64,000 nucleotides of DNA from Epiperipatus broadwayi (GCA_028023455.1 JAQFVV010000510.1:372001-436000), one strand, 5' to 3'. Numbered from the stretch's first letter, positions 24,601 to 31,501 are shown. Numbers and translations: made by a program. The notes: generated by a model from the letters alone, not told the origin.

Positions 24601-27275
24601 ATAATGGTCCCCTACATCCCTAAAATATCCAGCAAACTAACGAAAACCTTGAGCAACAAATTCAGCATAATATTCAGAACTCCACCCAACACTAATAGGT
24701 TGATCAATAACTCCAAAGACTACATTGATCCAGCGCTCACCCCACATGTGGTGTACTCCATTTCCTGCCCCCAAGCCGGATGCCACGCCACATATTATGG
24801 TGAAACGAAAGCCACAATTAACACCAGATTGGCTCAACATCGGTACACCTTCAACAGAGCCCAAACGAACAGCAGTACATCTTCCTGCATTTTTTGAACA
24901 TACTAAACAATCAGGGCACAATTTCATCCCCGCTAACCCCGTTATTTTATGCTCAGAACCAAACGACTACAGGAGAAAAATAAAAGAGGCATTCTACATT
25001 AACAGAGACATCCATGCAATCAACAGAAGAGACACGTGGTTCGACATCTCGAAAAAATGGGCTACGTAACAGTAACTCATTTGAATATTCTCATTTACAT
25101 ATATTAAGTACATTTTCACGAAGGCTATGAGTATGAGGCACAGTTCCTCGAAAACGTTCAGCCAAATTTATTATTAACTATATATTTTTTTCTCTAATAA
25201 TTTACAAGAATTATATAGTAATAAAGAACAATTACCTCCTATATCTATTACATCTTCCGAATTGCCCAGAATTTTAAATGAAAAAGTGAGACATGCAATT
25301 AAATGTATGAAAAAAGGAAAGGCTCCAGGTAATGATGGAATTATAATTGATATATTAAAAGAAGCAGATGAAGAAAGAGAAATTTTTTTTAGCAAAGTTA
25401 TATACCAAATGTCTAAATGATAAAGATGTACCAGATGATTGGAAGAATGCAGTATTAATATTAATATTTAAAAAAGGTGATAAAAAGATATTAGAAATTA
25501 CAGACCCATCAGCCCTTTATCAGTTTTATACAAAATTTTTACCAAGATAATTACAACTCGTCAACAGAGAACATTGGATTTCCACCAACTAAGAGAACAA
25601 GCTGGATTTAAAAGTAAATTTAGTACAGTAGATCATATCCAGGTATTGAGAGAAGTTATATAAAGAACAAATGAATATGAGTTGCCATTATGCTTTGGAT
25701 TTGTAGATTATGAAAAGGCATTTGATTCTTAAACATTTCTTCAGTGATTAAAGCATTGGATCATCAAGGTATAGATCCAGGGTATTGACATATTTTAAAG
25801 AATATTTATAAAAATGCAACAGCAACAATTAGATTACATAATGCTAATGGAAAAGTCAACATTGAGAAGGGTGTAAAACAGGATGACCCTATATCTCCAA
25901 AACTTTTTACAGCAGTGCTGCAAGAAGTATTTTGTGGATTAAAATGGGAAGCTAAAGGAGTGAAAGTAAATGGAGATTATTTAAGTCATTTGGATTTTGC
26001 AGATAATGTAGTTGTTTTTGCAAATAATGCTTTAGAGCTGCAGGAAATGTTGCAGGAGTTATCAGATGAAAGTAGGGCTAAAGATAAATGTTAAACAGAC
26101 TAAAGTAATGTTTAATGGATTTTCTCAAAATATGAAAATTAAGATTGATTATGATGAGTTAGAGGAAGTTAATAGTTACAAATACCTTGGTCAGATTATT
26201 AATACAGATGGAAACATAATGGATGAAATTAATCATAGAATTAAACTTAGTTGGAGTGCTTTTGGTAGAAATAACTTGATACTAAAAGAAAATATGCCTA
26301 TGGATTTGAAAAGGAAAGTTTTTAATAAATGTGTTTTACCAATTCTTACTTATGGATCTGAGACTTGGATACTTAATAGAAGAGCAATACAGAGACTGCA
26401 GACCACTCAAAGAAGTATGGAGAGATGCATGTTGGGAATAACAAGAAGAGATCGAAAATGCAATATATGGGAGAGAGAACAAACAGATGTTACTGATCTC
26501 ATTGAAAAAATTAAAAGACTGAAGTGGAGTTGGGCTGGACATATTGTTAGAAGAGATGATAATAGATGGACAACTGAAATCTTAAACTGGACTTCAAGAG
26601 ATTGTAAAAGACCCAGAAAGAGACCACATGTGAGATGGATGGATGAAATAAGAAAGTGTGCAGGGGTGATGTGGAGAAGAGAAGCTAAAGATCGGAGGAG
26701 ATGGATTGAACTTGGAGAGACCTTCATCCTGCAGTGGATTGATAATGGTTGATGATGATGATGATGTGTGTGTTAAATAAATGAAAATAAAAGTTATATT
26801 ATAATAATATCTGTTTAAGTGAATTTAGAGATTAAATTGCTGATGAAATAATTAATTCCTTTAAAATTACAGGCTAAAGCAACTTTCATTGCTCCACAAC
26901 TATATTGGTTTTAACAAATATGTACATCATAGTGTGTAATTTAATTTAAAAATTCTACTGCACAATGATTCATATATTACAATGTGTGTGCATGCACAGT
27001 AATTAAACATTGTAAAGTTCAAAAAAACAAAACCTGAATTTATTGATAAACTTACCAATATAAAGTCAAAACAAACAAATATCAACACATATTTCAACAA
27101 AATTATCATTTAAAAAAAAAAAATTAAAATGCCAGATAAAATTTACTTATTTTTATAATGAAAAAAATGAACAAACTATAGACCTTGTTCCACGTCCTGT
27201 TGGTATTCCTCTTCTACCAATTAGCCCTCTAGGAAGATTAGTAGGGATAGTGCTCGAATGGTCATTTGATGCCAT
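3529..27275 (-). CDS. POLR3D: POLR3D / RPC4, RNA polymerase III subunit (5' four coding exons, partial)
   Basis: RPC4 is a subunit of nuclear RNA polymerase III; with RPC5 it forms a TFIIF-like module that acts in initiation and termination of tRNA and 5S gene transcription. Coding exons on the minus strand are 27275-27184, 11838-11734, 3921-3758 and 3650-3529. They join in frame (phases 2, 2, 1, then an exit in phase 0) at GT/AG sites to give 161 residues. Family landmarks occur in order: RGLIGRRG near residue 16, RLPSIRAPRDLTLGG at 31, KKTFTPNI near 48, a basic RGRGRG tract near 95, and IQSVSIFEQGPAE near 104. The C-terminal RPC4 domain is missing, so the remaining exons must lie left of the window. 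Introns are about 15.3 kb, 7.8 kb and 107 bp; the long ones are full of retroelements. Identity is from family recognition, not a search. Confidence 0.9.
3758..3921 (-). CDS. POLR3D: POLR3D coding exon 3
   Basis: 164 bases between acceptor TTTTAAG and donor GAG/GTGAG. It encodes a lysine-rich stretch, then a Gly/Arg/His tract (GKGHERGRGRGHGH), then IQSVSIFEQGPAE. The last segment is a signature of RPC4 from yeast-like to animal proteins. Entry is phase 2 and exit phase 1. Confidence 0.92.
4628..5165 (-). mobile_element. Short Penelope-like element remnant with 100-bp inverted ends
   Basis: Arms 4628-4728 and 5066-5165 are inverted repeats with few mismatches. Between them, on the minus strand, lies the C-terminal coding end of a Penelope-like polyprotein. 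Inverted terminal repeats are a known Penelope configuration. Copy length is far below a full element, so it is non-autonomous. Confidence 0.65.
4937..5050 (-). pseudogene. Penelope-like GIY-YIG C-terminus, remnant
   Basis: Reads SHKPDFDNAKMLVNLERYD, then MKESIEILETYWFK and stop. The pattern (Ser-His, Phe-Asp, a Lys, then Glu-Arg-Tyr and KESIEI) matches the segment after the GIY-YIG endonuclease in Penelope-like proteins. The catalytic part is absent. After the stop the RNA strand begins GGCUGAUGAAGCAC, which looks like the beginning of another hammerhead-type core but has no convincing complete fold. Confidence 0.55.
5166..7514. other. Gene-free AT-rich intron
   Basis: No exon, transposase or RT fragment recognised. 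Contains homopolymer and (TA)n stretches and a C9 run at about 7191. Confidence 0.45.
7515..7960 (+). pseudogene. Mariner-like transposase, C-terminal half, decayed
   Basis: Read across frameshifts, the plus strand gives FFAASGIVHSEF, FYLQVRKNL, then IHHDNVQHT (the HHDN segment containing the second catalytic Asp of mariner transposases), DLTMCDFYF (equivalent to DLAPCDF) and later EDLEVVKKKMTEALKGI and EFQYYFEKRKYFEGD. The order is that of mariner transposases. Stops and frame changes rule out function. No terminal inverted repeats were found. Confidence 0.65.
7961..8784. other. Gene-free AT-rich intron
   Basis: Poly-T and poly-A tracts; no feature recognised. Confidence 0.4.
8785..8882 (+). 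mobile_element. Short RTE-like LINE fragment
   Basis: FKLELTNRFQVLVDFEHDS followed by DLN and MKI aligns with FKLELANGFHALVDFEHNS in the LINE at 23757-23850, the linker between endonuclease and RT. The copy is truncated at both ends. Confidence 0.6.
9008..9118 (+). repeat. MITE-like repeat with AAATAAG repeats, copy 1
   Basis: Begins GTGTTTCCCCGAAAATAA and contains ATATAAGCCCTA and ATATAAGACCTAG. A reverse-oriented relative lies at 11020-11116. Sequences of this kind occur as a widespread non-autonomous DNA transposon in many animals; I cannot name the family with certainty. Confidence 0.4.
9221..9500 (-). repeat. SINE-like repeat S1, forming a palindrome with S2
   Basis: Reverse complement of the S family. 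The tRNA-like B box (GAGTTCAAGTTCC) is at 9230-9243 and the hammerhead position is decayed (UUGAUGA; GCAA for GAAA). It abuts S2 head to head near 9500, making a palindrome of about 550 bp. Confidence 0.6.
9500..9776 (+). repeat. SINE-like repeat S2
   Basis: Contains the hammerhead-like motif at 9616-9670 followed by a tRNA-like region with an A-box-like D arm (ATCAG-T, near 9705) and a B-box-like GAGTTCAAGTA near 9753. Oriented opposite to S1. Confidence 0.6.
9616..9670 (+). ncRNA. Hammerhead-like motif, family i, S2 copy (G12 lost)
   Basis: CCAA then CUGAUGA (9628-9634), stem II GUGCU / AGCAC closed by a G-C pair where the other copies have U.U, then AAA (GAA required), AUAUGUAU, A, UUGG. 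The core change at G12 should inactivate it, but the closing-pair change supports the fold. Confidence 0.4.
9847..10024. repeat. Foldback with family iii hammerhead-like motif in its loop
   Basis: Arms 9847-9909 and 9961-10024 are inverted repeats of about 62 bp. The loop is essentially the motif at 9915-9957, so arms and ribozyme-like hairpin are stacked. Confidence 0.75.
9915..9957 (+). ncRNA. Hammerhead-like motif, family iii, copy 2
   Basis: GGCU (9915-9918) pairs with AGCC (9954-9957). Core AUGAUUA (9919-9925), extra U, stem II GGAGAC with GUCUCU, GAA (9944-9946), palindrome AGCGCU (9947-9952), A9953 as cleavage base (A, C or U is allowed there). Stem II sequence differs from copies 1 and 3 but keeps pairing. 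Confidence 0.5.
10043..10470 (+). repeat. SINE-like repeat S3
   Basis: Longer copy including the upstream part shared with S4 and S7 (AGGGTCA, GCTATGG, CATCGGATTTTCAAT). The hammerhead region is decayed (UUGAUGA, AAAA). tRNA-like part: ATCAGTTGTATAGGATGG, later CTGAGTTCAAGTCCCTT, the best B box of the family. Confidence 0.6.
11020..11116 (-). repeat. MITE-like repeat with AAATAAG repeats, copy 2
   Basis: On the plus strand reads GACATTCCCTGAAAATAAG, CCCTAAG, then TTAATATAAGACC. Related to 9008-9118 in reverse orientation. Confidence 0.4.
11734..11838 (-). CDS. POLR3D: POLR3D coding exon 2
   Basis: The acceptor CTTTAG and donor GA/GTAAGT bound 105 bases. Spliced to exon 1 this completes an Arg codon and continues LPSIRAPRDLTLGG, then VPKKTFTPNI, the most conserved N-terminal block of RPC4 proteins. 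It then runs into a charged stretch ending VKEI. Entry and exit are both phase 2. Confidence 0.92.
11839..12622. other. POLR3D intron 1, nothing recognised
   Basis: AT-rich. One open frame (11965-12213, plus) shows no family resemblance and is probably chance. Confidence 0.4.
12623..12772 (+). repeat. Exact 75-bp tandem duplication
   Basis: Two copies, 12623-12697 and 12698-12772, read identically. Perfect identity in such degraded surroundings implies a recent event or an assembly duplication. Confidence 0.9.
12773..14385. other. Gene-free intron with a decayed family ii motif
   Basis: No exon recognised. A decayed hammerhead-like core sits at 13140-13185. Confidence 0.45.
13140..13185 (+). 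ncRNA. Decayed family ii hammerhead-like motif
   Basis: CUGAAGA (13145-13151), extra A, GAC with loop and GUUC, A, GAA, then CCUAUU where ACUAGU is expected, C, UGGGG. The layout follows the copies at 28907 and 58896, but stem III is lost. Confidence 0.3.
14386..14650 (+). repeat. SINE-like repeat S4 (3' truncated)
   Basis: Shares GGATTATGTCCTGTACATGA and the ATCATCAGATTTTCAATTGG block with S7. It stops after GAGCACTTGTAGCATATA, before the hammerhead and tRNA-like parts. A 9-bp hairpin (TAAGATTCG / CGAATCTTA) follows at 14657-14678. Confidence 0.6.
14830..15865. other. Gene-free stretch, partly less AT-rich
   Basis: Includes 15325-15550 with more balanced composition (GTTGACCGAGTAAAGCACCT), possibly an old coding fragment of an element that I cannot identify. 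Confidence 0.35.
15866..15912. repeat. 47-bp direct repeat, copy 1
   Basis: Contains a 7-bp stem GTCGGGC / GCCCGAC. Identical to 16366-16412, exactly 500 bp away. GC content is far above the surroundings. Confidence 0.85.
16366..16412. repeat. 47-bp direct repeat, copy 2
   Basis: Identical to 15866-15912. The interval has unusually many CpGs (for example around 16195-16360), suggesting the promoter region or terminal repeat of an unrecognised element. Confidence 0.85.
16413..17190. other. CpG-richer block of unknown origin
   Basis: 17025-17180 reads NVASDALFRGLYCGTDK in one frame, faintly like the end of a retroelement RNase H (Ala-Asp-Ala-Leu-x-Arg). The evidence is too weak to assign a family. 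It is cut by the start of S5. Confidence 0.25.
17190..17372 (+). repeat. SINE-like repeat S5
   Basis: 5'-truncated copy starting just before the hammerhead-like motif and running through the tRNA-like part to the CTGTGCTCATACCC segment. Confidence 0.6.
17209..17263 (+). ncRNA. Hammerhead-like ribozyme motif, family i, S5 copy
   Basis: Stem I is AAUC, bulge UGG, ACCAA paired with UUGGU and GAUU. Core CUGAUGA at 17221-17227. Stem II UGCU / AGCA with loop AGUUU inside U.U. GAA at 17243-17245, stem III AUACAUAU (17246-17253), A17254 as cleavage base. All invariant hammerhead core residues are present. Confidence 0.65.
17848..18243 (-). mobile_element. RTE-like LINE 3' end, reverse orientation
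   Basis: Complement of the 3' part of the LINE at 26385-26766, including the tail region (ATCATAATCATTTTCAATCA on the plus strand). Truncated at the RT C-terminus. Confidence 0.75.
18653..18830 (-). repeat. SINE-like repeat S6 (truncated)
   Basis: Reverse copy ending inside the hammerhead-like core (only UGA of CUGAUGA is left) at 18830, where it joins a second copy of the terminal motif ACAGGTATATAATAAGCC. The two ends make an inverted repeat around S6. Confidence 0.55.
18831..19300 (+). repeat. SINE-like repeat S7 with upstream motif
   Basis: The fullest copy: upstream block (GATTATGTCCTGTATATGAG), the ATCATCAGACTT block, the hammerhead-like motif at 19141-19195, and the tRNA-like 3' part ending near CAAATACCCTATATATT. 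Confidence 0.65.
19141..19195 (+). ncRNA. Hammerhead-like ribozyme motif, family i, S7 copy
   Basis: Stem I AAUC, UGG bulge, ACCAA with UUGGU, GAUU. CUGAUGA at 19153-19159. Stem II UGCU / AGCA with loop GGUUU, flanked by U.U. GAA at 19175-19177. Stem III is the 8-base palindrome AUACGUAU (19178-19185). A19186 is the predicted cleavage base. All core positions match the hammerhead consensus. Confidence 0.7.
19580..20211 (+). repeat. 316-bp tandem duplication
   Basis: Copies 19580-19895 and 19896-20211 differ at only a few bases (for example GGCAAAA versus GGAAAAA, GAGATTAG versus GTGATTAG). Young duplication; no reading frame. Confidence 0.9.
20212..20640. other. Unidentified block with a short open frame
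   Basis: An open frame from 20211 to 20501 contains KLECSAGLQARVLYYINC, in a region less AT-rich than its flanks. A minus-strand frame is also open. No family recognised; an old processed fragment is possible. Confidence 0.2.
20641..22490. other. Gene-free intron with microsatellites
   Basis: Contains (TC)n at about 20853-20870 and (TG)n at about 22482-22501. No exon recognised. Confidence 0.5.
22503..22800 (+). mobile_element. LINE- or SINE-like fragment
   Basis: Contains AACACGCATTGGCCAGCGTG near 22680. Closely similar wording recurs in arthropod RTE-type LINEs and derived SINEs. It may be the far upstream part of the LINE below or an independent insertion. Confidence 0.4.
22975..24211 (+). 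pseudogene. LINE endonuclease and linker, broken
   Basis: Begins GTYNCRSLSSERRLQELEEE, as in APE-type endonucleases. Continues through GEEIIDLKSGHVLYYKD, VYAPTSSHSDE and MEDFNARIGK (equivalent to the GDFNA motif containing catalytic Asp and Asn), and ends with ELDYIL and NDHR. A stop occurs after the first 20 codons and another after NDHR. The linker then runs to the insertion site. Confidence 0.8.
24312..25069 (+). pseudogene. Penelope-like polyprotein, RT C-terminus plus GIY-YIG endonuclease
   Basis: First frame to 24897: KAFMFRNYHLCKYEAHR, VPYIPKISSKLTKTLSNKFS, then VVYSISCPQAGCHATYYGET, where YYGET is the second half of GIY-YIG with Cys residues of the linked zinc motif, and INTRLAQHR with the catalytic Arg. 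A frameshift follows near 24870. The second frame gives HTKQSGHNF and DYRRKIKEAFYIN, ending in a stop at 25069. This is the C-terminal third of a Penelope-like protein, which acts in target cutting. The RT core is missing. Confidence 0.75.
25123..25163 (+). ncRNA. Hammerhead-like motif, family iii, copy 3 (Penelope 3' end)
   Basis: GGCU (25123-25126) pairs with AGCC (25160-25163). Core AUGAGUA (25127-25133), extra U, stem II GAGG / CCUC with a 7-base loop, GAA (25150-25152), palindrome AACGUU (25153-25158), C25159. It lies 54 bases after the GIY-YIG stop codon and 12 bases before the terminal inverted repeat. Confidence 0.55.
25218..26752 (+). pseudogene. LINE reverse transcriptase and C-terminal domain, broken
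   Basis: Motifs: KKGKAPGNDGIIIDILKEA, then a frameshift, WKNAVLILIFKKGD, FVDYEKAFDS (RT motif A), GVKQDDPISPKLF (motif B), LDFADNVVVFANN (motif C). Motif C has FADN in place of FADD, so a catalytic Asp is lost. The longest open part, 26066-26752, encodes the thumb and C-terminal region (TRRDRKCNIW, WAGHIVRRDDNRW, KRPHVRWMDEIRK). Confidence 0.85.
26767..27183. other. POLR3D intron 1, proximal part
   Basis: AT-rich with an A-run near 27112; nothing recognised. Confidence 0.4.
27184..27275 (-). CDS. POLR3D: POLR3D coding exon 1 (start codon exon)
   Basis: Encodes MASNDHSSTIPTNLPRG then LIGRRG, 30 codons plus two bases. The ATG has A at -3 and G at +4, a strong context. The frame is open upstream, but a good 3' splice site (pyrimidine-rich run ending in CCAG) sits 32 bases before the ATG, so the upstream open frame is probably intronic. 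The donor reads AAG/GTCTAT. The RGLIGRRG motif is typical of the RPC4 N-terminus. Confidence 0.85.
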
Positions 27276-27307
27276 ATTTGGTAAATTTTTGCATTTTATA
27301 ATTTCAT
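27276..27307 (-). other. POLR3D: Probable 5' UTR part of the POLR3D start exon
   Basis: A polypyrimidine run followed by CCAG lies immediately before 27307, a textbook 3' splice site. If used, the ATG exon begins here with 32 untranslated bases. These include a minimal upstream frame (ATG, three codons, stop). This implies an untranslated first exon further right. Confidence 0.5.
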
Positions 27308-28326
27308 CTGGAAAATAAATAAATAAATGAAAATAAAGTTTATAAAAAGAGTTATTATTTCTCATTAATTCAATAATTCTTATAGTAGACAACTATCTGA
27401 ATTTGGTCTAATTAGAAATAAATTCTTAGGCAACATTTTTCAAACAATATGCCATAACCTATTAATGGACCATGAAATTAATTTTAATCAGTTGCAATAA
27501 TAAATTGTATTCTTGGTAAAATAGAAAATACTATAGATCTGAAACAATTTGTATAAATGTTCAAATCTAATTATAAATCATAAATAGTTACATTTATAAA
27601 AATGTTATATTTAAATTAGAATTTAAGACTTTCTCATTTCCGTTTTTGTAACATTTAAGTTTTTGTTTTTTTTTTTGTATTAAACTTAAGTAATAATAAA
27701 ATTCAAAGTGTCATCAAAAAAGATTTATATTTTTACTTTGCTGTGTAAACTAAGAATATATTCTGTTTCATAAAATGCATTTAATTATGCATCACAATCA
27801 AATAGTTTTAAAAAATTATAAATATTTTGCAACAATATTATTTTACTCTTGAAGAAATCATATATTCAATCTATATTTATTAAATATTAAATAGGTAAAT
27901 TCCAATACTTATATCTTTGAATTAGCATTTTATAAATTAAACAACAGTTAGTAATAAGATAATTATTATCAGTAACAATGAAGAATATTTAATAAAAATA
28001 CCAAGTTTGAATTTTCCTAAAATCATTTATCAATTTAATTGGATGATGGAAATTGTCTAATTTATAACTACAGGAAAGTAAAATATTATTCTCACAAACT
28101 TTTCAGACAACCGTAAACAATAATGCAGAAACTATTTTAAAAAAATTTTTTGCATACATACTTTAAATTTTTTACTCATGAACAGTATTTACAGAAATAT
28201 GTAGAAATATATACAGATAAAGTAGGTAAATTCACTGCCTGAAGGCAGATGAAGTTATCTAACAAAAGGTACTTTTAAGCCAATAAACATCACATGACCA
28301 CCATCTCTTATGCTTGTGTATAACTG
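27308..28326. other. Gene-free AT-rich stretch upstream of the POLR3D start exon
   Basis: No exon or element found. Its last 55 bases (from about 28272) are repeated at 28737 and are part of the foldback family flank. Confidence 0.45.
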
Positions 28327-28545
28327 TTGTTAAAACAGGAAAAACTCACTATACGTATGCCACACACAGCAAGCTACAGTAATCAATGGATGCTAGAAGG
28401 CTTGTGCATAAAATCCCCATCTAGAGCCTACTCATCCAATATCCCCAGACTAGTTCCTGGCTTGTGGCCTTCGTCAGGAGGAACCTTGGATCTGCCGAGC
28501 ACTGCATCTATATCTTAGGATCTAATGCAACCCTCCAGCAACCAC
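28327..28545 (-). repeat. Half foldback (single arm) with family ii motif
   Basis: Same family as 28785-29068 but with only the left arm; the interior is in the opposite direction. Followed by a segment resembling 1940-2010. Confidence 0.65.
28436..28489 (-). ncRNA. Hammerhead-like motif, family ii, copy C (decayed)
   Basis: On the minus strand CUGACGA is followed by A, GGC / GCC hairpin, A, then GGA (GAA required), ACUAGU, C, UGGGG. One base is missing before the core. Probably inactive. Confidence 0.35.
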
Positions 28546-28784
28546 CTTTTATCTCAATTTAACTACGAAACTATGAGTCTTAAACTGAAAACACTTTAAT
28601 GTTTTTAATTCAAGCCCATCAGCTTATATAGTTTTATGGGTCTGAATCCAGTTCAGTTCCCATACATTTTGGTGTCTTTGGTTCTTTAATAACCATAGCC
28701 ACCAATATCCTATTAGGCAGGATTGGTTTTAAGCCAATAAACATCATATGATCACCATCTCTTATGCTTGTGTATAACTGTTGT

Positions 28785-29068
28785 TAAAACAGGCAAAACT
28801 CACTATACGTATGCCACACACAGCAAGCTAGAGTAATCAATGGATGCCAGAAGGCTTGCTGGAGGGTTGCATTAGATCCTAAGATCTAGATGCAGTGCTC
28901 TCAGATCCAAGGCTCCTCACTGACGAAGGCCATAAGCCAGAAACTAGTCTGTGGATATTGGATGAGTAGGCACTAGATGGGGATTTTGTGCACAAGCCTT
29001 CTGGCATCCATTGATTACTCTAGCTTGCTGTGTGTGGGCATATGTATAGTGAATTTTGCCTGTTTTAA
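28785..29068. repeat. Foldback element with family ii hammerhead-like motif
   Basis: Inverted arms 28785-28859 and 28993-29068 (about 75 bp) with the hammerhead-like motif between them. The flank before it (28730-28784) duplicates the flank of the 28327 element. Confidence 0.8.
28907..28961 (+). ncRNA. Hammerhead-like ribozyme motif, family ii, copy B
   Basis: Outer CCAA / UUGG, stem I CCUCA (28915-28919) with UGUGG (one mismatch). CUGACGA at 28920-28926, stem II GGC / GCC with loop CAUAA between A.A, GAA at 28940-28942, palindrome ACUAGU (28943-28948), C28949. Core positions match the hammerhead consensus. Confidence 0.6.
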
Positions 29069-29934
29069 AAGGTAGTTGATTACAATATGAGTTGGGGCAC
29101 ATTAGCAAAAATCCGAGTTAACCTGGTGCATCCGCCCAATACCATTTGCATCAGCTTTCTAAGTTTCTAAAAAGTTATTATGAATACTATGGCCAAGTAA
29201 AAACATACCAATTGTTAACGACAGTTCTCCAGTTGCTTATCACTGCTTTAATACAATTTATTAAAGCATTTCAATTTTCAAAGCTACATTATCATTACAA
29301 TACACAATTCAGATATATAAGTTTAAATATTTTGAGACTTCATAATATTAACGTAGCTAAAATCCAATAAAATAATTCATCTGTAATAATTATTCATCTA
29401 ACAGCAAGTCTTACTCTTCAGGATATTCTTTAAAATATCACTTAGAACACCTAGTAACCCAATTACATTACGAGAACATCCCACTATTATTAAAATTAAA
29501 GTGCAATTTTATAGACTTAAATTCACTGAAATTCATACATAGTTTTGAGATTCTTTTGTGAATATTTTATTAATAGATTAAATCTTCAACCCATACATCA
29601 TTAGTATCATAAATATTCTTATAAAAAGATCATTAACTGTCTTTATCAATTGGCAAATGACTTTTATTAAAAAGAACAGATATCAGAAGAGTTACCATTT
29701 GGCAAACTCACCTCAGAAAGTCTGGAAGACAATTTTCCAAAACTTTTTTCCTACAAACCTTCTGACAATGTTAAAGCCAGTATTGGTGATGACTATTCCA
29801 GATAATTAATATGCAATTACTAGACCAACATATACATCATACCATCCTTCTATTAAAAGAGAAACTAAAACAATATTTTTACAATCAAAATTGATATTTA
29901 AATTTTCAACATAATGGTTACCCGAGAATCAAGG
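29069..29934. other. Gene-free intergenic stretch
   Basis: AT-rich; one chance open frame at 29146-29370 with no resemblance to a family. Confidence 0.4.
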
Positions 29935-31170
29935 TGATTTTAGAAAATCAAGACAGTCCTATAGACATGGTTTTTATTGCCAGAAAAAATGCTAAAAAAA
30001 AAATATCAGGAACAAAGGAGTAATTTATATATTGCTTTTATTGATTTGATCAAGGCATTTGATTCAGTTAATAAGGCAGGCCTATGACATTATTTGAAAT
30101 GGGTTTTCCAATAAAATTTATTCATATTATACAGCATCTACATGAAGGGATGAGGGAAAGCATTATTACTACAGGTAAAAAATCTGAGGCATTTGAAATA
30201 AAAACCATATTAAACAAGAATATGTACTTGCTCCAACATTGTTTTCAATTTTTATGCCTGTGGTCTATGGAATTATTTATAAGTGGTTCAATTAAACAGC
30301 AATCAAGATATAATAGATTTGATGGAATTTTTTAATTTGAATTGATTAAAAGTGAAACAATAATTTCTAGGATTCTGGATTTATAATATGCTGGTTTTAC
30401 CAGTCCAAAATATGACTTATAGTTTGTTCTCAATGTTTTGAATGCAATATGTAAAGATTTTGATTTATTAACTAATGTTCAAGAAATTCAGCGACTATTG
30501 GTAGTTCTATAAGTAGAAAAGTGGACTTAGATGTTGAGGTACAATACAGACTCCAATGTTGAGGTACAATACAGACTCCAATGTGCTGCTGCAGCATTTA
30601 ACAAGTTAAAAGCTGGAATATTTAATCACAGGGAAATAACTATTGCAACTAAGTTAATTGTAAATAGAGCTGTTATTTTACCTAATTTATTATATGGAAG
30701 TAAACCTTAGCCACTATTGAAGCAATATAAAGGCATTAGAAAAATTTCATTCAAGAATACTTCCTAAAAGTTTAAAAATACAATGGCAATATCATAAAAA
30801 CAATCTATATATTCTTCAGCTTGCTGGGTGAGATACTATTGAATCTACTATTGTAAAATTATACTTCCATTGGAGTGGCCATTTAAAATGTATCAACAAC
30901 GGGAAATTTTCTAAAAATGTTTTATAAACTTAAGGATGGTTTTTGTGGAAAAGGTAGACTCCACCTACAATATATGAATTATCTCAAAGACATTCTAAAG
31001 AAGTGCAATCTCAATTGTTTCCATTAGAAAGTTATATTAGATAAAAGAATGCATTGGAGAGCAATTTCAGAAATAAAAGTTTTCTGCTGAAGATATTAAA
31101 TAACATCATCATAAAATATCAAATAAACAGAAAAATGGAGCAGCATGTTGTACATGTGAACATATTTATG
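29935..31170 (+). pseudogene. Decayed non-LTR retrotransposon RT (second LINE family)
   Basis: NLYIAFIDLIKAFDSVNKA near 30023 is RT motif A of a LINE, followed by a fingers/palm stretch with HLHEGMRESIITTGKK. After about 30530, VQYRLQCAAAAFNKLKAGI and KLIVNRAVILPNLLYGS match the C-terminal region of the same type. Many stops and frame changes. A short tandem duplication (about 25 bp) lies at 30530-30585. Confidence 0.65.
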
Positions 31171-31501
31171 TTTAACTGATTGATTTGCATAGTCATCATA
31201 AAACTCATTGTTAGTCGTTTTTTTTCTTTCTTCTTTTCTTTTCTTTATATATACATATATTTTTAAGTTGGGATGGCTATGATTGTTTACAAGTGATTGT
31301 TTGAGAATTTTCAGCTTGCCAAATATCTAACAGAAATAGATTTGACTTTAACAAAATGTTAAGGTACCAAAACAAAAACATAAAACTGATGTTTGCAGAA
31401 TTATTTGTAAAAGCTTTCTAAATAGTTTTATACAATCTGACATAAATCTCATATCTTTATCTAGTCACTAAACAGTTTATTTGATATTAGTCTCTTTTAC
31501 A

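Larger units (their letters stand above)
24224..25204 (+). mobile_element. Penelope-like element nested in the LINE
   Basis: Flanked by a 13-bp target duplication (caagaattatata at 24211-24223 and 25205-25217). Removing the insert restores the LINE reading (YQELYSNKEQLPP). Perfect 30-bp inverted repeats (24281-24310 and 25176-25205, overlapping the duplication by one base) border the coding part, with 57 extra bases on the left. These fit the ragged ends of Penelope-like elements. Only the C-terminal part of the polyprotein is left. Confidence 0.85.
22860..26766 (+). mobile_element. RTE-like LINE, interrupted and inactive
   Basis: Order: endonuclease, linker, RT, C-terminal region, then a GAT-repeat tail at 26750-26766. 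Interrupted between 24223 and 25205 by a Penelope-like element. The 5' boundary is uncertain. Several internal stops and shifts and an altered RT active site make it inactive. It lies within POLR3D intron 1, opposite in strand to the gene. Confidence 0.85.

Noticed and set aside
26336-26727. Minus-strand frames of 68 and 106 codons
   Set aside because: Antisense shadows of the LINE RT C-terminal frame.
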